From assembly GCA_044377735.1 (NCBI GenBank), contig JBILYK010000009.1, forward strand, positions 1 through 63,071: a DNA stretch of 63,071 nucleotides. Reading direction: 5' to 3'. This document shows positions 41,618-50,512 of the stretch, piece after piece (the first letter of the stretch is position 1; every line of letters starts with the position of its first letter). The notes under the pieces were generated by a model. The model saw nothing but the letters and a program-made list of their open reading frames with translations. It had not been told where the DNA came from and did no database searches. Made by a program: the position numbers and the translations under genes. This stretch comes from Tabrizicola_A sp044377735. GTDB taxonomy: Bacteria > Pseudomonadota > Alphaproteobacteria > Rhodobacterales > Rhodobacteraceae.

Positions 41618-42667
41618 TTACAAACCCGCCGTATGCGTGTCGAAATCCGCCTTGGCCCGGCTCCAGACGCCTGCGCCCAGATCGGTCAGCGTCAAAAGGC
41701 TGGGCAAAAGCTGTGCGGCGTAATCTTGCGACGATTCCACCGGCAGCATCGAAGGCAGGTTGTCGATCGCCGTCACGTCCAAGGGCGGAGCTTCCGCCAC
41801 CCGAAGCGCTGGTTCGTCCCATTCCGTCACCCGGTCATAAACCTTGATGGGCGAGAAATCTGACGTCGGATCGCAGGCGATATCGCCGATCACCGTCAGC
41901 TTGCGCGCATCGGTCTTGGCGCTGGCAGGCACAAACACCGGGCAGCCGGGACGGGCGAGGATGCAGTTCAGGAAAATCTCATGCTGCAACACTTCCGGAA
42001 ACGGCCCACCGCTGGCGGTTTCGGCCATGTCCCAGCGGGTGGTTTTAACCCCCATCGCGACGCACAGGTCGGCAGCCCCCGTGCCAACCCGGCCATTTGC
42101 GCCGATGATGATGGCACGCGGACGGGCAGACGCGCCCAAATCTTGCGCCAGATCGGCCAAAAGCGCGTCTTTGCCGGGGTATTTTGACACCGGCCCGGCA
42201 ATGCCTCCACGCTGCTGCGCGGCCCAGCATTTCAGGCTGACCGCCGCACCTGCATAGCCTGCCCAATAGCCAAAGGCCGCCACGCGCCGCCCGGTCGTGT
42301 CCACGAGATATTCCAGATCATACAGCGTGCCGCCGCCCGCCTTGAACCGCTTGAGCAGGATCTGCCCGGCTGGCTGGCCCTTGTAGGCATGGCCAAACAT
42401 GATGTGGCGGTGGGTGAGCGGGGTGCCATCCTCGGGCAGTTCTTTCAGCCCGAAGATGATCGCGTCCGCCGGGGCCTGCGGCCACAGGTTTTCGGCCGCA
42501 ATCTCGCAACCTGCCGCCTCATATCCCGCCAAGGGGATGGCGCGCACCGAGGACCGCTCGACCGTCACCCGGATGCCCGCCTTGACCAGTGCCGATGCCC
42601 CTTCGGGCGTCAGGCCGACGCGTTCCTCATTCGGGCGTTGTTCGGCCCTTACCCACAGATGCGTCAT
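41618..42667 (-). CDS. Saccharopine dehydrogenase (lysine-forming type)
   Basis: 349 aa. It opens with HLWVRAEQRPNEERVGLTPEG, the alanine-dehydrogenase/PNT-like N-terminus typical of NAD+ L-lysine-forming saccharopine dehydrogenases, followed by IIFGLKELPEDG, HIMFGHAYKGQ and YDLEYLVDTTGRRVAAFGYWAG. It interconverts lysine plus 2-oxoglutarate with saccharopine. In bacteria with both genes the route is usually lysine breakdown. ATG 42667 follows AAAGGGGGCGC. Confidence 0.88.
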   Translation of the reverse strand: MTHLWVRAEQRPNEERVGLTPEGASALVKAGIRVTVERSSVRAIPLAGYEAAGCEIAAENLWPQAPADAIIFGLKELPEDGTPLTHRHIMFGHAYKGQPAGQILLKRFKAGGGTLYDLEYLVDTTGRRVAAFGYWAGYAGAAVSLKCWAAQQRGGIAGPVSKYPGKDALLADLAQDLGASARPRAIIIGANGRVGTGAADLCVAMGVKTTRWDMAETASGGPFPEVLQHEIFLNCILARPGCPVFVPASAKTDARKLTVIGDIACDPTSDFSPIKVYDRVTEWDEPALRVAEAPPLDVTAIDNLPSMLPVESSQDYAAQLLPSLLTLTDLGAGVWSRAKADFDTHTAGL

Positions 42668-42767
42668 GCGCGCCCCCTTTGGTTATTGCCAGATGCATCT
42701 GGTCATCAAGGGGCTGAATACTCAGATATCGGGGCAAAGAACAGAGGGGCGCAGAATCGAGCGACGG

Positions 42768-43563
42768 ATGATCTCGGCGGCCGTTGCGGCTGCAGCGGCG
42801 GCCTGGGCATGGTTTGGCCGCGCCAAGACGCTGTCAGATGCAGACTGGGGCGCCGCCTTTGCCACGGCCCTGCCACCGCCTGCTAGGCCAATGCAGACCT
42901 ATCACCTTGGCCACAGCCTTGTGGGCCGCGACATGCCCGCGATGCTGGCTGAGGTTGCTGGGCATGTGCATCATGGCCAGTTGGGCTGGGGGTCCTCTTT
43001 GGGCGACCATTGGATGGCACGGGTTAACGGCTTTCCCGAGGAAAACGCCTATCCTGCGCACCGTCCGGTGCATGAGGCGCTGGAACGTGGCGATTACGCG
43101 GCGTTGGTCCTGACCGAGATGGTCGAACTGCGCGACGCCATCCGCCACTATGACAGCGCCGCATGGTTGGCCGATTGGGCGGCGCTGGCCTGCAAGGCCG
43201 CGCCGATGCGCGGCTCTTACCGCTCTCTGCAATAGCGCGGGCAAGCGTGATCCAAGTCATTCCGGGGGCCCAATCATGGCCGTCGCCGTCCGTGCCGTTT
43301 AGGGAGGCCAAATGCCCAGCCTGACCCGGCGCGAGGATGTCTTGAATGATGACATCCATCTGAATGACATCGGCGCATGGCTGATCGCAATGGCCCATTA
43401 TGGGGTGCAGTATCACCACTCGCCACTTGGCCTGCCCGCCCAACTGGCCCGCGCCGAAGGTACGCCGGTCATGCCCCCACCGCCTGATCCGGCAGCGGCG
43501 CTCCAAAAGCTGGTCTGGCAGCTGGTGACAGGTTATCGTGCGAGTGGAGTGGCGAAAGGGTAA
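42768..43563 (+). pseudogene. Decayed SGNH-hydrolase-like gene
   Basis: Three pieces of one protein in different frames. 42768-43235 gives the N-terminal half: YHLGHSLVGRDMPAMLAEVA, then LVLTEMVELRDAIRHYDSA. About 43245-43310 gives VIQVIPGAQSWP in another frame. 43312-43563 gives the C-terminal half with DDIHLNDIGAWLIAMAHYGV. GHS is the nucleophile block and DIHLND the Asp/His block, as in the intact neighbour. Against that neighbour, around 40-60 residues seem lost in the middle and at least two frameshifts are needed. It ends 3 bp before the intact homologue. Confidence 0.65.
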
Positions 43564-43566
43564 CCC

Positions 43567-45984
43567 ATGTCTGTGTTTTCGGTCCTGACAGATGTGCTGA
43601 TGGTGGGACATAGCCTCTTTGGCGGCAATCTGCCGGTGCTGACCGAAGAGGCGCTGCGCCAGATGCAGGGGCCTGCGGTGGTTGAGGCGCAGATCATCAA
43701 TGGCGCGTCCTTGGCCTATAACTGGGAAAACTCGGCCAATGCCGAAGGGGTGGACGCGCGGGCGCGGCTGGCTCTGCGTCAGACCGATGCGCTGATCCTG
43801 ACCGAGGCGATCCCGGTATCTAAGCATGTGAAATGGTCCGACACCGCAGGCAATGTCGCGCGCTTTGCCGAACTGGCGCATAAGGCGAACCCCGAGGTGC
43901 GGGTTTATCTTTTCGAAGGCTGGCCCGCCCGATCGGGCGAGGGTCTGCCGTGGCGCGAGCAACTGGCCCATGACCTGCCTCTTTGGCTGGGTGCGGCGGG
44001 CGAGGGGGTAAAGATCATTCCCGCAGGGCAGGCGTTGGCACTTTTGGAAGACGAGATTGCCGCCGGGGGCGTGCCGGGGATCGACAGTCTGGATGCGATG
44101 TTTTCCGATGAGATCCACCTTGACGGCAAAGGTCAGTACTTTATGGCCATGGTGATTGCGGGCGCGGTAGCGGGCCAATCGCCCGAGGGGTTGCCGGCCA
44201 AGCTGACGCGCAGCTGGGCCAACCGTGACGCGCATCTGACCGAAGAGCAGGCGCGCGCCTTGCAAAGGGTGGCTTGGGCGGCAGTCTTGGCGGGGGTGCC
44301 GTCTGGTTTGGTGCCCGCCGCTGACGCTGCGCCAGGCCCTGAACCCGCCGCCGCGACCTTGCCAGATCCTGCCCCGGTGGAGACGGCTGTCGAAGCCCCC
44401 GCTTTTCCGGCATTTGAGCCGATTACCAACCCCAACCTCGCCTTTGGGCTTGCCGGGGTGAATGATTGGTCGGTGCAGCAGCCTTTTCTGGACCTGATGA
44501 AAACCGCCCGGCCTTGGGTTGGTCATCTGCCGGGCCAATGGGGTGGTTGGGACCATGAGGATCTGGTGGCCAAGGGCGTTCTCGACAAGAACGGCTGGCC
44601 AAGATCGCTGCCAGCTAAGCTTTCGGCCATCGCCACGCTGATCCTAACCGACCTGCCCGAGGATGCCGCAGGCGTCGCCGGGCGCTATGTGCTGACATGG
44701 GAGGGGCAGGGCACGCTGGCGCTTGAAGGCCGCGCCGCAGTGGCCGAGGCGGTGCCCGGCCGGATTGTCTTTGGCTATACCCCCGGCGCGGGTGCTGTGA
44801 TCGTGACGCTCAGCGCGATTGACCCCACCGACCCCATTCGCAATATCGTGGTGGTGCGCGAAGACCGCGCTGAGGTGCTCGCCTCGGGCCAGATCTTCAA
44901 CCCCGATTGGCTGGCGCGGATCCGGGGGGCCAAGGGGCTGCGGTTCATGGACTGGATGGCAACCAATGACAGCACGCTGTCACTGGCGGCGGATCGCCCA
45001 AAGCCGGCCGATTACACGTGGGCGCGGGCCGGTGTGCCGATGGAAACCCTGATCGCGCTGGCCAATGAGTTGGAGGCCGACCCGTGGTTCTCCCTGCCGC
45101 ACCTGTCCGAAGATGCGCTGGTGCGGGACTGGGCGGAATTGGTGGAATCAGAACTGGCCCCCGGCCTTGTTGCCCATGTCGAATTTTCCAACGAGGTTTG
45201 GAATCGGCAATTCGCGCAGGCCACTTGGGCCGAGGCGCAGGGCAAGGCGCTGTGGAACCAGGACAACACATGGGTGCAATTCTATGCCCGCCGCGCGGCG
45301 GAGGTGGCCGATATCTGGGCCGATGTGTTCAAGGATGACCCTGCGCGACTGGTGCGGGTGATTGGGGTGCAGACCGGCTGGCTGGGGCTGGAAGCGCAGA
45401 TTTTGGACGCGCCTTTGGTCGTGGCCGAAGGCCGTCCGGCCCCGGTGGAAAGCTTTGATGCCTATGCGGTGACAGGCTATTTCTCGGCCCTTCTGGGGGC
45501 CGATGACAGGGCGCTGACGGTCAAGGCTTGGCTCGTGCAGTCAAAGGATGCTGATCCGGCCAATCCCTATGCGCTGGCCAATTCTATTGCGGCGGATGAG
45601 TTGCGCGATGGTTCGGTCACCGGCCAGGCCAAGGACACGTTGACCACGCTTTTGGGGCAAACGCTGCCTTATCACGCCAGCATTGCCGCCGATCGCGGGC
45701 TGGCCTTGGTGATGTATGAGGGCGGCACGCATGTGGTGGGGTTCGGCGCGCAGATGGAGGATGCGGAGCTGGCCGCGTTTTTCGCCCAGCTCAATTATTC
45801 CCCCGAGATGGGCGCGCTGTATGGTGAGTTGCTGGCAGGTTGGTCGCTGATTTCGGATCAGCCCTTCAATGCCTTTGTCGATGTCTACAGCCCTGGAAAA
45901 TGGGGGTCTTGGGGGGCGCTGCGGCATTTGGGAGATGACAGCTCGCGCTGGCAGACTTTGGCCAAAGGGTGCCACGGGTGCTAA
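43567..45984 (+). CDS. SGNH hydrolase-like domain fused to glycoside-hydrolase-like domain
   Basis: 805 aa. Residues about 1-235 look like an SGNH hydrolase: MVGHSLFGGNLPVL holds the Ser and FSDEIHLDGKGQYF the Asp and His. A Pro/Ala-rich linker (about 255-285) joins a ~520-aa domain beginning NPNLAFGLAGVNDW. That domain has HVEFSNEVWNRQF (N-E, a possible acid/base Glu as in clan GH-A hydrolases) and LVMYEGGTHVVG (a possible nucleophile Glu). No signal peptide is seen. It may deacylate and cleave or bind a surface polysaccharide; this is inference, and the large domain has no firm family name from me. Start ATG 43567 follows AAAGGGTAACCC. The stop overlaps a glycosyltransferase stub. Confidence 0.7.
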   Translation: MSVFSVLTDVLMVGHSLFGGNLPVLTEEALRQMQGPAVVEAQIINGASLAYNWENSANAEGVDARARLALRQTDALILTEAIPVSKHVKWSDTAGNVARFAELAHKANPEVRVYLFEGWPARSGEGLPWREQLAHDLPLWLGAAGEGVKIIPAGQALALLEDEIAAGGVPGIDSLDAMFSDEIHLDGKGQYFMAMVIAGAVAGQSPEGLPAKLTRSWANRDAHLTEEQARALQRVAWAAVLAGVPSGLVPAADAAPGPEPAAATLPDPAPVETAVEAPAFPAFEPITNPNLAFGLAGVNDWSVQQPFLDLMKTARPWVGHLPGQWGGWDHEDLVAKGVLDKNGWPRSLPAKLSAIATLILTDLPEDAAGVAGRYVLTWEGQGTLALEGRAAVAEAVPGRIVFGYTPGAGAVIVTLSAIDPTDPIRNIVVVREDRAEVLASGQIFNPDWLARIRGAKGLRFMDWMATNDSTLSLAADRPKPADYTWARAGVPMETLIALANELEADPWFSLPHLSEDALVRDWAELVESELAPGLVAHVEFSNEVWNRQFAQATWAEAQGKALWNQDNTWVQFYARRAAEVADIWADVFKDDPARLVRVIGVQTGWLGLEAQILDAPLVVAEGRPAPVESFDAYAVTGYFSALLGADDRALTVKAWLVQSKDADPANPYALANSIAADELRDGSVTGQAKDTLTTLLGQTLPYHASIAADRGLALVMYEGGTHVVGFGAQMEDAELAAFFAQLNYSPEMGALYGELLAGWSLISDQPFNAFVDVYSPGKWGSWGALRHLGDDSSRWQTLAKGCHGC

Positions 45985-46136
45985 GCGGCATCCTGCCCGC
46001 GTCGATTGAGGAAGCCCAGTTCGACGCCTGCCTGACCGCGCTGTTTGCCATCCACCCCGTGCCCGGTGGGGCCGAGGTGGTGGTGGCCAATGGCTGCCGC
46101 GATGCCACCGCCCCGGACCGCCTGGCACCCGGCTGA
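45978..46136 (+). pseudogene. N-terminal stub of a family 2 glycosyltransferase
   Basis: 52 codons from a GTG overlapping the previous stop: LSGILPASIEEAQFDACLTA, then GGAEVVVANGCRDAT. This matches the opening of GT2 enzymes (strand-loop, then VVVxANGCxDxT), where the donor nucleotide binds. It then stops at 46134-46136, at a junction with the oppositely oriented HNH gene. The DxD and acceptor parts are gone. Confidence 0.6.
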
Positions 46137-46419
46137 GGAATCCCGGTGCGCCTTTGGCCACCCAATCCAGAAACGGCCGCAGCCGATCCGACTCGCGCAG
46201 CGCCGCAATGGCGTGAAAGCTGCGGGTGAGTTCGGTTTCGGCAAATCGGGCGTGGATTTCCTTGTCACAGACATGATGTACCAGAACGACCGGCCCGCCT
46301 TTGCCACCTTTCAGCCGGGGCACCAGATGATGCAGGCTTTGCGGCACATCGGGTGGGATGGGGCACAGACACAGCGGTCAGGTCGGATCAGGCTCGCAAA
46401 ATTCGGGGAAATTCGTCAT
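46111..46419 (-). pseudogene. HNH-type small protein with in-frame TGA at a cysteine position
   Basis: ATG 46419 has GGAG 6 nt upstream and reads MTNFPEFCEPDPT, then TGA (46378-46380), then PLCLCPIPPDVPQSLHHLVP and LVHHVCDKEIHARFAETEL. The second part is the body of a small HNH-fold protein with HH and HxxCHxEIH-like metal sites. Related proteins have a CPLC knuckle, so the TGA stands where the first Cys would be (TGT to TGA). The 3' end also runs without its own stop into the GT2 stub junction. Most likely a pseudogene; translation downstream could restart at GTG 46347. Confidence 0.6.
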
Positions 46420-46500
46420 CTTGTCTCCGCGGGTTTGTGCTGGCACAGGATGGGCCGGGGCGCGCCCTTGGCAGGTCGGTCGTGATAGGGAACAAAAAAG

Positions 46501-47811
46501 ATGAACGGGCAGGAAGATTTTGCCGCAATGCTGACAGGTTGGGTGCATCAGGCTGCTGAGAGTGCGCTGGGCTGGCTGTCTTCGCCTGCGGCTTGGTCGC
46601 AGGTTGGACTTCTGGCCGTGGCCTTTCTTTTGGCCCGCGTCACCGCCGCGCGTGCCACGCCCTTTGTCATCGGCCTTTTGGACCCGACCGGCAAGGCTGG
46701 CCCTCTCGCCGATGCCCGCCGCTTTGTCCTGCGCTTTGTGCCTTTGATGCTGCCGCTTGTCGCCTATGGGCTGACCGCGATGGGCGAGGAGGTGACGCGT
46801 GCCACCTTTGGCTCGGGCGAGGTGCTGGCCTTTGGCAAGCGGGTGTTCATCTTCCTGGCTGCCGGCATTTTTGTGCGTGAGGTGTTGACCGACAGTTTCC
46901 TGCGGCTTTTGGGCAAATATGTGCTGATCCCGGTGGCCGCTCTTTATGTGCTGGGCGTCTTGGATGACATCACGCTGCAGTTGGAAGAGACCGTGATTGC
47001 GTTGGGCAACATCCGCTTTTCGCTGCTTGCGCTGATCCGGGGGGCGATTGCGGGGGCGGTGCTGTTCTGGCTAGGCTCTTGGTCAAACCGCCAAAGTGCC
47101 AGTTTTATCAAGGCGCAGGACGAACTGCGCCCTGCCACCCGCGAATTGGCGGTCAAGGCAGTTGAGATGATAATCTTCGGCGCGGCCCTGCTTTTGCTGA
47201 TGTCGATCATGGGCATCGATCTGACGGCTGTGGCGGTATTGGGCGGTGCCTTGGGCGTGGGCATTGGGCTTGGCCTGCAGCAGATTGCCGCCAATTTTGT
47301 GTCCGGCGTCATCCTGCTGATCGAAGGCCAGACCACGGTGGGTGATTATGTCGAGCTTGATGGCGGCGAGAAGGGTACCATCGTCAAGATGACCGCCCGC
47401 GCCTGTATTCTAGAGACGTTTGACGGCCGATGGATCGTGGTGCCCAACGATCATTTCATCACCACAAGGGTGGTGAATTATTCGGACCAAGGCAGCGCGA
47501 ACCGCTATGAGGCGCCCTTTTCGGTGAGCTATGAAACCGACATCAACCGTGTGCCTGAGATCATTGAAACCGCTGTGGCCGCCCTGCCGTTTGTGTTGAA
47601 AGACCCTGATGGCCCCGATTGTGAGTTGCGCGGCTTTGGCGAAAGCAGCGTGGATTTCGCGGTGGAATACTGGGTGGCGGGCATTGACGACGGCAAGAAC
47701 AAGTATGCCAGTCAGGTGAATTTCGCGATCTGGAACGCGCTGAAAGCGGCCGGGATCGAGATGCCCTATCCGCATCGGGTGATCGAGGTGAAGGGCGGTT
47801 CGCTTGGCTGA
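46501..47811 (+). CDS. MscS-family mechanosensitive ion channel
   Basis: 436 aa. Several N-terminal membrane helices, then the pore-lining TM3 and beta domain: AVAVLGGALGVGIGLGLQQIA followed by NFVSGVILLIEGQTTVGDYVEL. After these come the C-terminal cytoplasmic domain (FSVSYETDINRVPEIIE). These channels open under membrane tension to release solutes in hypo-osmotic shock. It is longer than E. coli MscS (286 aa) at the N-terminus. It overlaps the next gene by 8 bp. Confidence 0.92.
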   Translation: MNGQEDFAAMLTGWVHQAAESALGWLSSPAAWSQVGLLAVAFLLARVTAARATPFVIGLLDPTGKAGPLADARRFVLRFVPLMLPLVAYGLTAMGEEVTRATFGSGEVLAFGKRVFIFLAAGIFVREVLTDSFLRLLGKYVLIPVAALYVLGVLDDITLQLEETVIALGNIRFSLLALIRGAIAGAVLFWLGSWSNRQSASFIKAQDELRPATRELAVKAVEMIIFGAALLLLMSIMGIDLTAVAVLGGALGVGIGLGLQQIAANFVSGVILLIEGQTTVGDYVELDGGEKGTIVKMTARACILETFDGRWIVVPNDHFITTRVVNYSDQGSANRYEAPFSVSYETDINRVPEIIETAVAALPFVLKDPDGPDCELRGFGESSVDFAVEYWVAGIDDGKNKYASQVNFAIWNALKAAGIEMPYPHRVIEVKGGSLG

Positions 47812-48961
47812 TCTGCACCCCGATGCGCTGGTTGTCGGCGCGGGCCCGGCCGGCTTGATGGCGGCTGAAGAACTGGCGCGGGCAGGCCGTCGGGTGCTGG
47901 TGGTTGACGCCAAACCCTCGCCCGCCCGCAAGTTTTTGATGGCGGGTAAATCGGGGCTGAACATCACCAAAGACCAATCGCCTGCTGCCTTTCTGGCTGC
48001 CTATGACTGCCCCGACCGGCTGCGCCCGATGCTGGAACGGTTCGGACCCGAGGAGGTGAAGGCGTTTTGCCGGGGCTTGGGGCAAGACGTGTTCACCGGC
48101 TCATCGGGTCGGGTGTTTCCGGTGGCGATGAAGGGCTCGACCCTGTTACGGGCTTGGCTGGCGCGGCTGTCCGCGCTGGGGGTTGAGCTGCGCAGTCGTT
48201 GGCGCTGGGCGGGCTTTGACGGCGATGGGCTTGTGTTTGACACGCCTGAGGCGCGGCAGGTGCTGCGCCCGTCCGTCACCGTCTTGGCAATGGGCGGGGC
48301 CAGTTGGGCGCGGCTGGGGTCGGATGCGGCTTGGGTGCCGTGGCTGGCTGAGAAGGGGGTGAAGATCACCCCTTGGCAGCCCGCCAACATGGGTTTTGCG
48401 GTGAACTGGTCGCCCCAAATGGCGCGGCAGTTCGGGCAGGCGGTCAAGGGGGCGGCACTGATCGTCGGCCCGATCCGTGAGCGGGGGGAGTTCGTGATTT
48501 CCGCCCGTGGGGTTGAGGGTGGCGGCATTTATGCCGTCAGCCGTGCGCTGCGGGGTGGGGCGCGGCTGGTGATTGACCTGATGCCGGATCTGGCTTTGGC
48601 CGAGGTTGCGGCCCGGCTGGACCGGATGAAGTCTGGCGAAAGCACGGCCAACCGGCTGCGCAAGCTGGGGCTTGCTCCGGCCGCTGCTGCGCTGGTGATG
48701 GAGTGGGGCCGGGGGATGGATCTGGCGCAGGCTGTGAAATCTCTGCCCGCGTCTCTGGCCGGTGCGCGTCCCTTGGATGAAGCAATTTCAGTCGCCGGTG
48801 GCGTGGCTTGGGAGGCGGTGAACAGCGGTCTGGAACTGCGCGGACGGCCGGGTGTGTTCGTCGCTGGGGAAATGCTGGACTGGGAGGCCCCGACGGGGGG
48901 GTACCTCTTGACGGCCTGCCTTGCCACCGGGGCTTGGGCAGGACGGGCAGCGGCGGGTTAA
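47804..48961 (+). CDS. NAD(P)/FAD-dependent oxidoreductase, HI0933-like (TIGR03862 type)
   Basis: 385 aa from TTG 47804, inside the end of the channel gene. FAD-binding LVVGAGPAGLMAAEELARAG, then KFLMAGKSGLNITKD, VFTGSSGRVFP, LAMGGASWARLGSD and the C-terminal AGEMLDWEAPTGGYLLTACL are those of the HI0933/BaiN-type flavoproteins, whose substrates are mostly unknown. The GGASWA-to-C-terminus order is intact. Ends at 48961; the 112 bp to the next gene contain a GC-rich imperfect hairpin. Confidence 0.88.
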   Translation: MADLHPDALVVGAGPAGLMAAEELARAGRRVLVVDAKPSPARKFLMAGKSGLNITKDQSPAAFLAAYDCPDRLRPMLERFGPEEVKAFCRGLGQDVFTGSSGRVFPVAMKGSTLLRAWLARLSALGVELRSRWRWAGFDGDGLVFDTPEARQVLRPSVTVLAMGGASWARLGSDAAWVPWLAEKGVKITPWQPANMGFAVNWSPQMARQFGQAVKGAALIVGPIRERGEFVISARGVEGGGIYAVSRALRGGARLVIDLMPDLALAEVAARLDRMKSGESTANRLRKLGLAPAAAALVMEWGRGMDLAQAVKSLPASLAGARPLDEAISVAGGVAWEAVNSGLELRGRPGVFVAGEMLDWEAPTGGYLLTACLATGAWAGRAAAG

Positions 48962-49073
48962 GCCCTCCTCGGGCGACTTCGTCTTCTCGTCGGGGGGAGG
49001 ATCGCCCGCGTTTGGTGGTCGCATCCCGTAGCAAAGCCGCCCGCACCGCCCCTCCATAATCCTCAGTGCGCAC

Positions 49074-49505
49074 TCAGCCTTGGGCCATTTGGGCGACGAG
49101 GGCTGCGTGGTGGTGGGTGACCAGCGCCCGATAGGCTGCCAGCCGGTCAGCGGTGAAGTGCTGCTCTTCGGCCAGAAGGTTCACCGTGCCCAGCACGGTT
49201 CCTTCGTGGATGACGGGAATGTTGATGCATGAGCCGAGACCCAGCGAGGTGATCAGCGCATGGTCAAAGAAATAGCGGGCGAATTCCGGTGTGGTGTTGG
49301 CGACGAACACCTGTTGGCCGGTGATGCAGAAGTCATACCAGCCGTCACGGGTGAGTGGTTTGGTGCCTGACACCGGATAGTCCATCGGGTTCGAGCTGTA
49401 GGCCCGGCGGGTGACACCGGCGGCCTCGTCTTGGGTGGTGATGGTGAAGAGCAGCGTGCCGAGGGCGGCGCAGGCGGTGTGCAGGTGGTCATAGGCGCTG
49501 GGCAT
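49074..49505 (-). CDS. GAF-domain protein
   Basis: 143 aa, almost entirely one GAF domain: LHTACAALGTLLFTITTQD, RRAYSSNPMDYPVSGTKPL, GLGSCINIPVIHEGTVLGTV, LAEEQHFTADRL. GAF domains bind small ligands. The stand-alone size and the SNPxxYPVxGxKP pattern recur in Rhodobacteraceae; a methionine-sulfoxide-reductase role (fRMsr) is less likely because its catalytic cysteines are not in the usual places. Ligand unknown. Confidence 0.8.
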   Translation of the reverse strand: MPSAYDHLHTACAALGTLLFTITTQDEAAGVTRRAYSSNPMDYPVSGTKPLTRDGWYDFCITGQQVFVANTTPEFARYFFDHALITSLGLGSCINIPVIHEGTVLGTVNLLAEEQHFTADRLAAYRALVTHHHAALVAQMAQG

Positions 49506-49598
49506 GCGTGGGATCCCTGATCTGGGGGCATCCGACCACGGGGTGCGGGCTTGTGCAAGGGTTGGAAGGTGGCAGGTGATATGCTGCAGGTGCCCCGT

Positions 49599-49943
49599 TT
49601 AGGCGGCCTCGGTCCGGGCCTCGGCCAGAACGCACCAACCCGGATCGGGTGATGGCACCTTCGGCATCTCGCCGGGTTGCCACAGGAACAGCCTGACCAG
49701 CAAAGGGTCTTTCGGCGAATCTTCTTCGGCCAGAACCTGCCAGTGCAGGCCAAAGCCCTCGTCCAAAAGACCCTCGGCGTAAAAGGCGATTTCTTCGCCG
49801 TCGATCATCGCCTCGTCATCGTCCTGCGCCTGCCAGATGCCGTCCTCCCACCAGATCGCCTGCCCTTCAAGATCGGGGTGGCGCAGGGTGAGTTTGGCCA
49901 AGGGCGCAAGGAAGGACTGGTGCGGGGTCAGGGTGGGGGCCAT
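49599..49943 (-). CDS. Conserved-looking hypothetical acidic protein
   Basis: 114 aa from ATG 49943 (AAGGAACCCC upstream), starting MAPTLTPHQSFLAPLAKLTL. It is acidic and Trp-rich (AIWWEDGIWQAQDDDEAMID), with no signal peptide, membrane helix or known motif. I do not recognise it. It starts divergently, 66 bp from the OsmC gene. Good codon usage supports a real gene. Confidence 0.6.
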   Translation of the reverse strand: MAPTLTPHQSFLAPLAKLTLRHPDLEGQAIWWEDGIWQAQDDDEAMIDGEEIAFYAEGLLDEGFGLHWQVLAEEDSPKDPLLVRLFLWQPGEMPKVPSPDPGWCVLAEARTEAA

Positions 49944-50009
49944 ACTGGGGTTCCTTTTGCGATCAGCCATGGCAGAGGCCGTGGCCGGGATCAAGCGGTG
50001 GAGGCAGAT

Positions 50010-50408
50010 ATGGACTATCGGGTGGTGGCGCATCGCGTGGATGCAAACGGCAGTCTGGCACAGGCCAAAGCGGCCGAAGTGGTTTTGGGCACCGACTTGG
50101 CGGGGCGGCAGGATGCGTTCAACCCGGTGGAGCTTTTGTTGGCGGCGTTGGCCGCTTGCATGATCAAGGGGGTGGAACGGGTGGCCCCGATGCTGGCGTT
50201 TCAGTTAACCACCGTGGAGGTACGGCTTGAGGCGGACCGACAGGACAGCCCGCCCAAGCTGGTCGCGGTCCGCTATGAGATTGTCATTGGAAGCGACGAG
50301 CCAGACGCCCGGTTGGACCTGATGCACCGCAACATCCTGAAATATGGCACGATTTCCAACACATTGGCCGGGGTGGTTCCTTTGGAGGGCAGTTTGCGGC
50401 GGGCATGA
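50010..50408 (+). CDS. OsmC family protein
   Basis: 132 aa starting MDYRVVAHRVDANGSLAQAK, with the OsmC signature FNPVELLLAALAACMIKGVERVA, in which Cys about 49 would be the first redox cysteine. The second cysteine of true OsmC/Ohr peroxidases is not seen, so peroxidase activity is doubtful. ATG 50010 follows GGTGGAGG. Convergent with holA across two hairpins. Confidence 0.82.
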   Translation: MDYRVVAHRVDANGSLAQAKAAEVVLGTDLAGRQDAFNPVELLLAALAACMIKGVERVAPMLAFQLTTVEVRLEADRQDSPPKLVAVRYEIVIGSDEPDARLDLMHRNILKYGTISNTLAGVVPLEGSLRRA

Positions 50409-50412
50409 AGGA

Positions 50413-50487
50413 GGGGGGCTTCACGCCCCCCGCGGGATTTGTGCCAAATCCCGCGCCCCCCGTGGAGTATTTTGACCAAGATGAAAG
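50413..50487. terminator. Tandem hairpins and shared 24-bp motif between osmC-like gene and holA
   Basis: Hairpin 1 is GGGGGGC-TTCAC-GCCCCCC (50413-50431); hairpin 2 is GCGGGATTTG-TGC-CAAATCCCGC (50432-50454). They are followed by a motif beginning GGAGTATTTTGACC (50464-50487) that recurs at 62600-62623. It probably ends both convergent genes. Confidence 0.6.
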
Positions 50488-50512
50488 CAGATTTTAGCTA
50501 AATTGTTGGATT

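Noticed and set aside
43024..44556. 510-codon minus-strand frame opposite the SGNH genes
   Set aside because: Antisense shadow; the plus strand carries the SGNH catalytic blocks and a plausible ribosome binding site.
45541..46347. 268-codon minus-strand frame beginning inside the HNH body
   Set aside because: Only the first ~75 codons resemble a protein family; the rest is antisense to the 805-aa gene and arises because the natural stop was lost at the rearrangement.
46378..46380. Selenocysteine reading of the TGA in the HNH gene
   Set aside because: No SECIS-like element was evident and the gene is also damaged at its 3' end; kept only as something to test.
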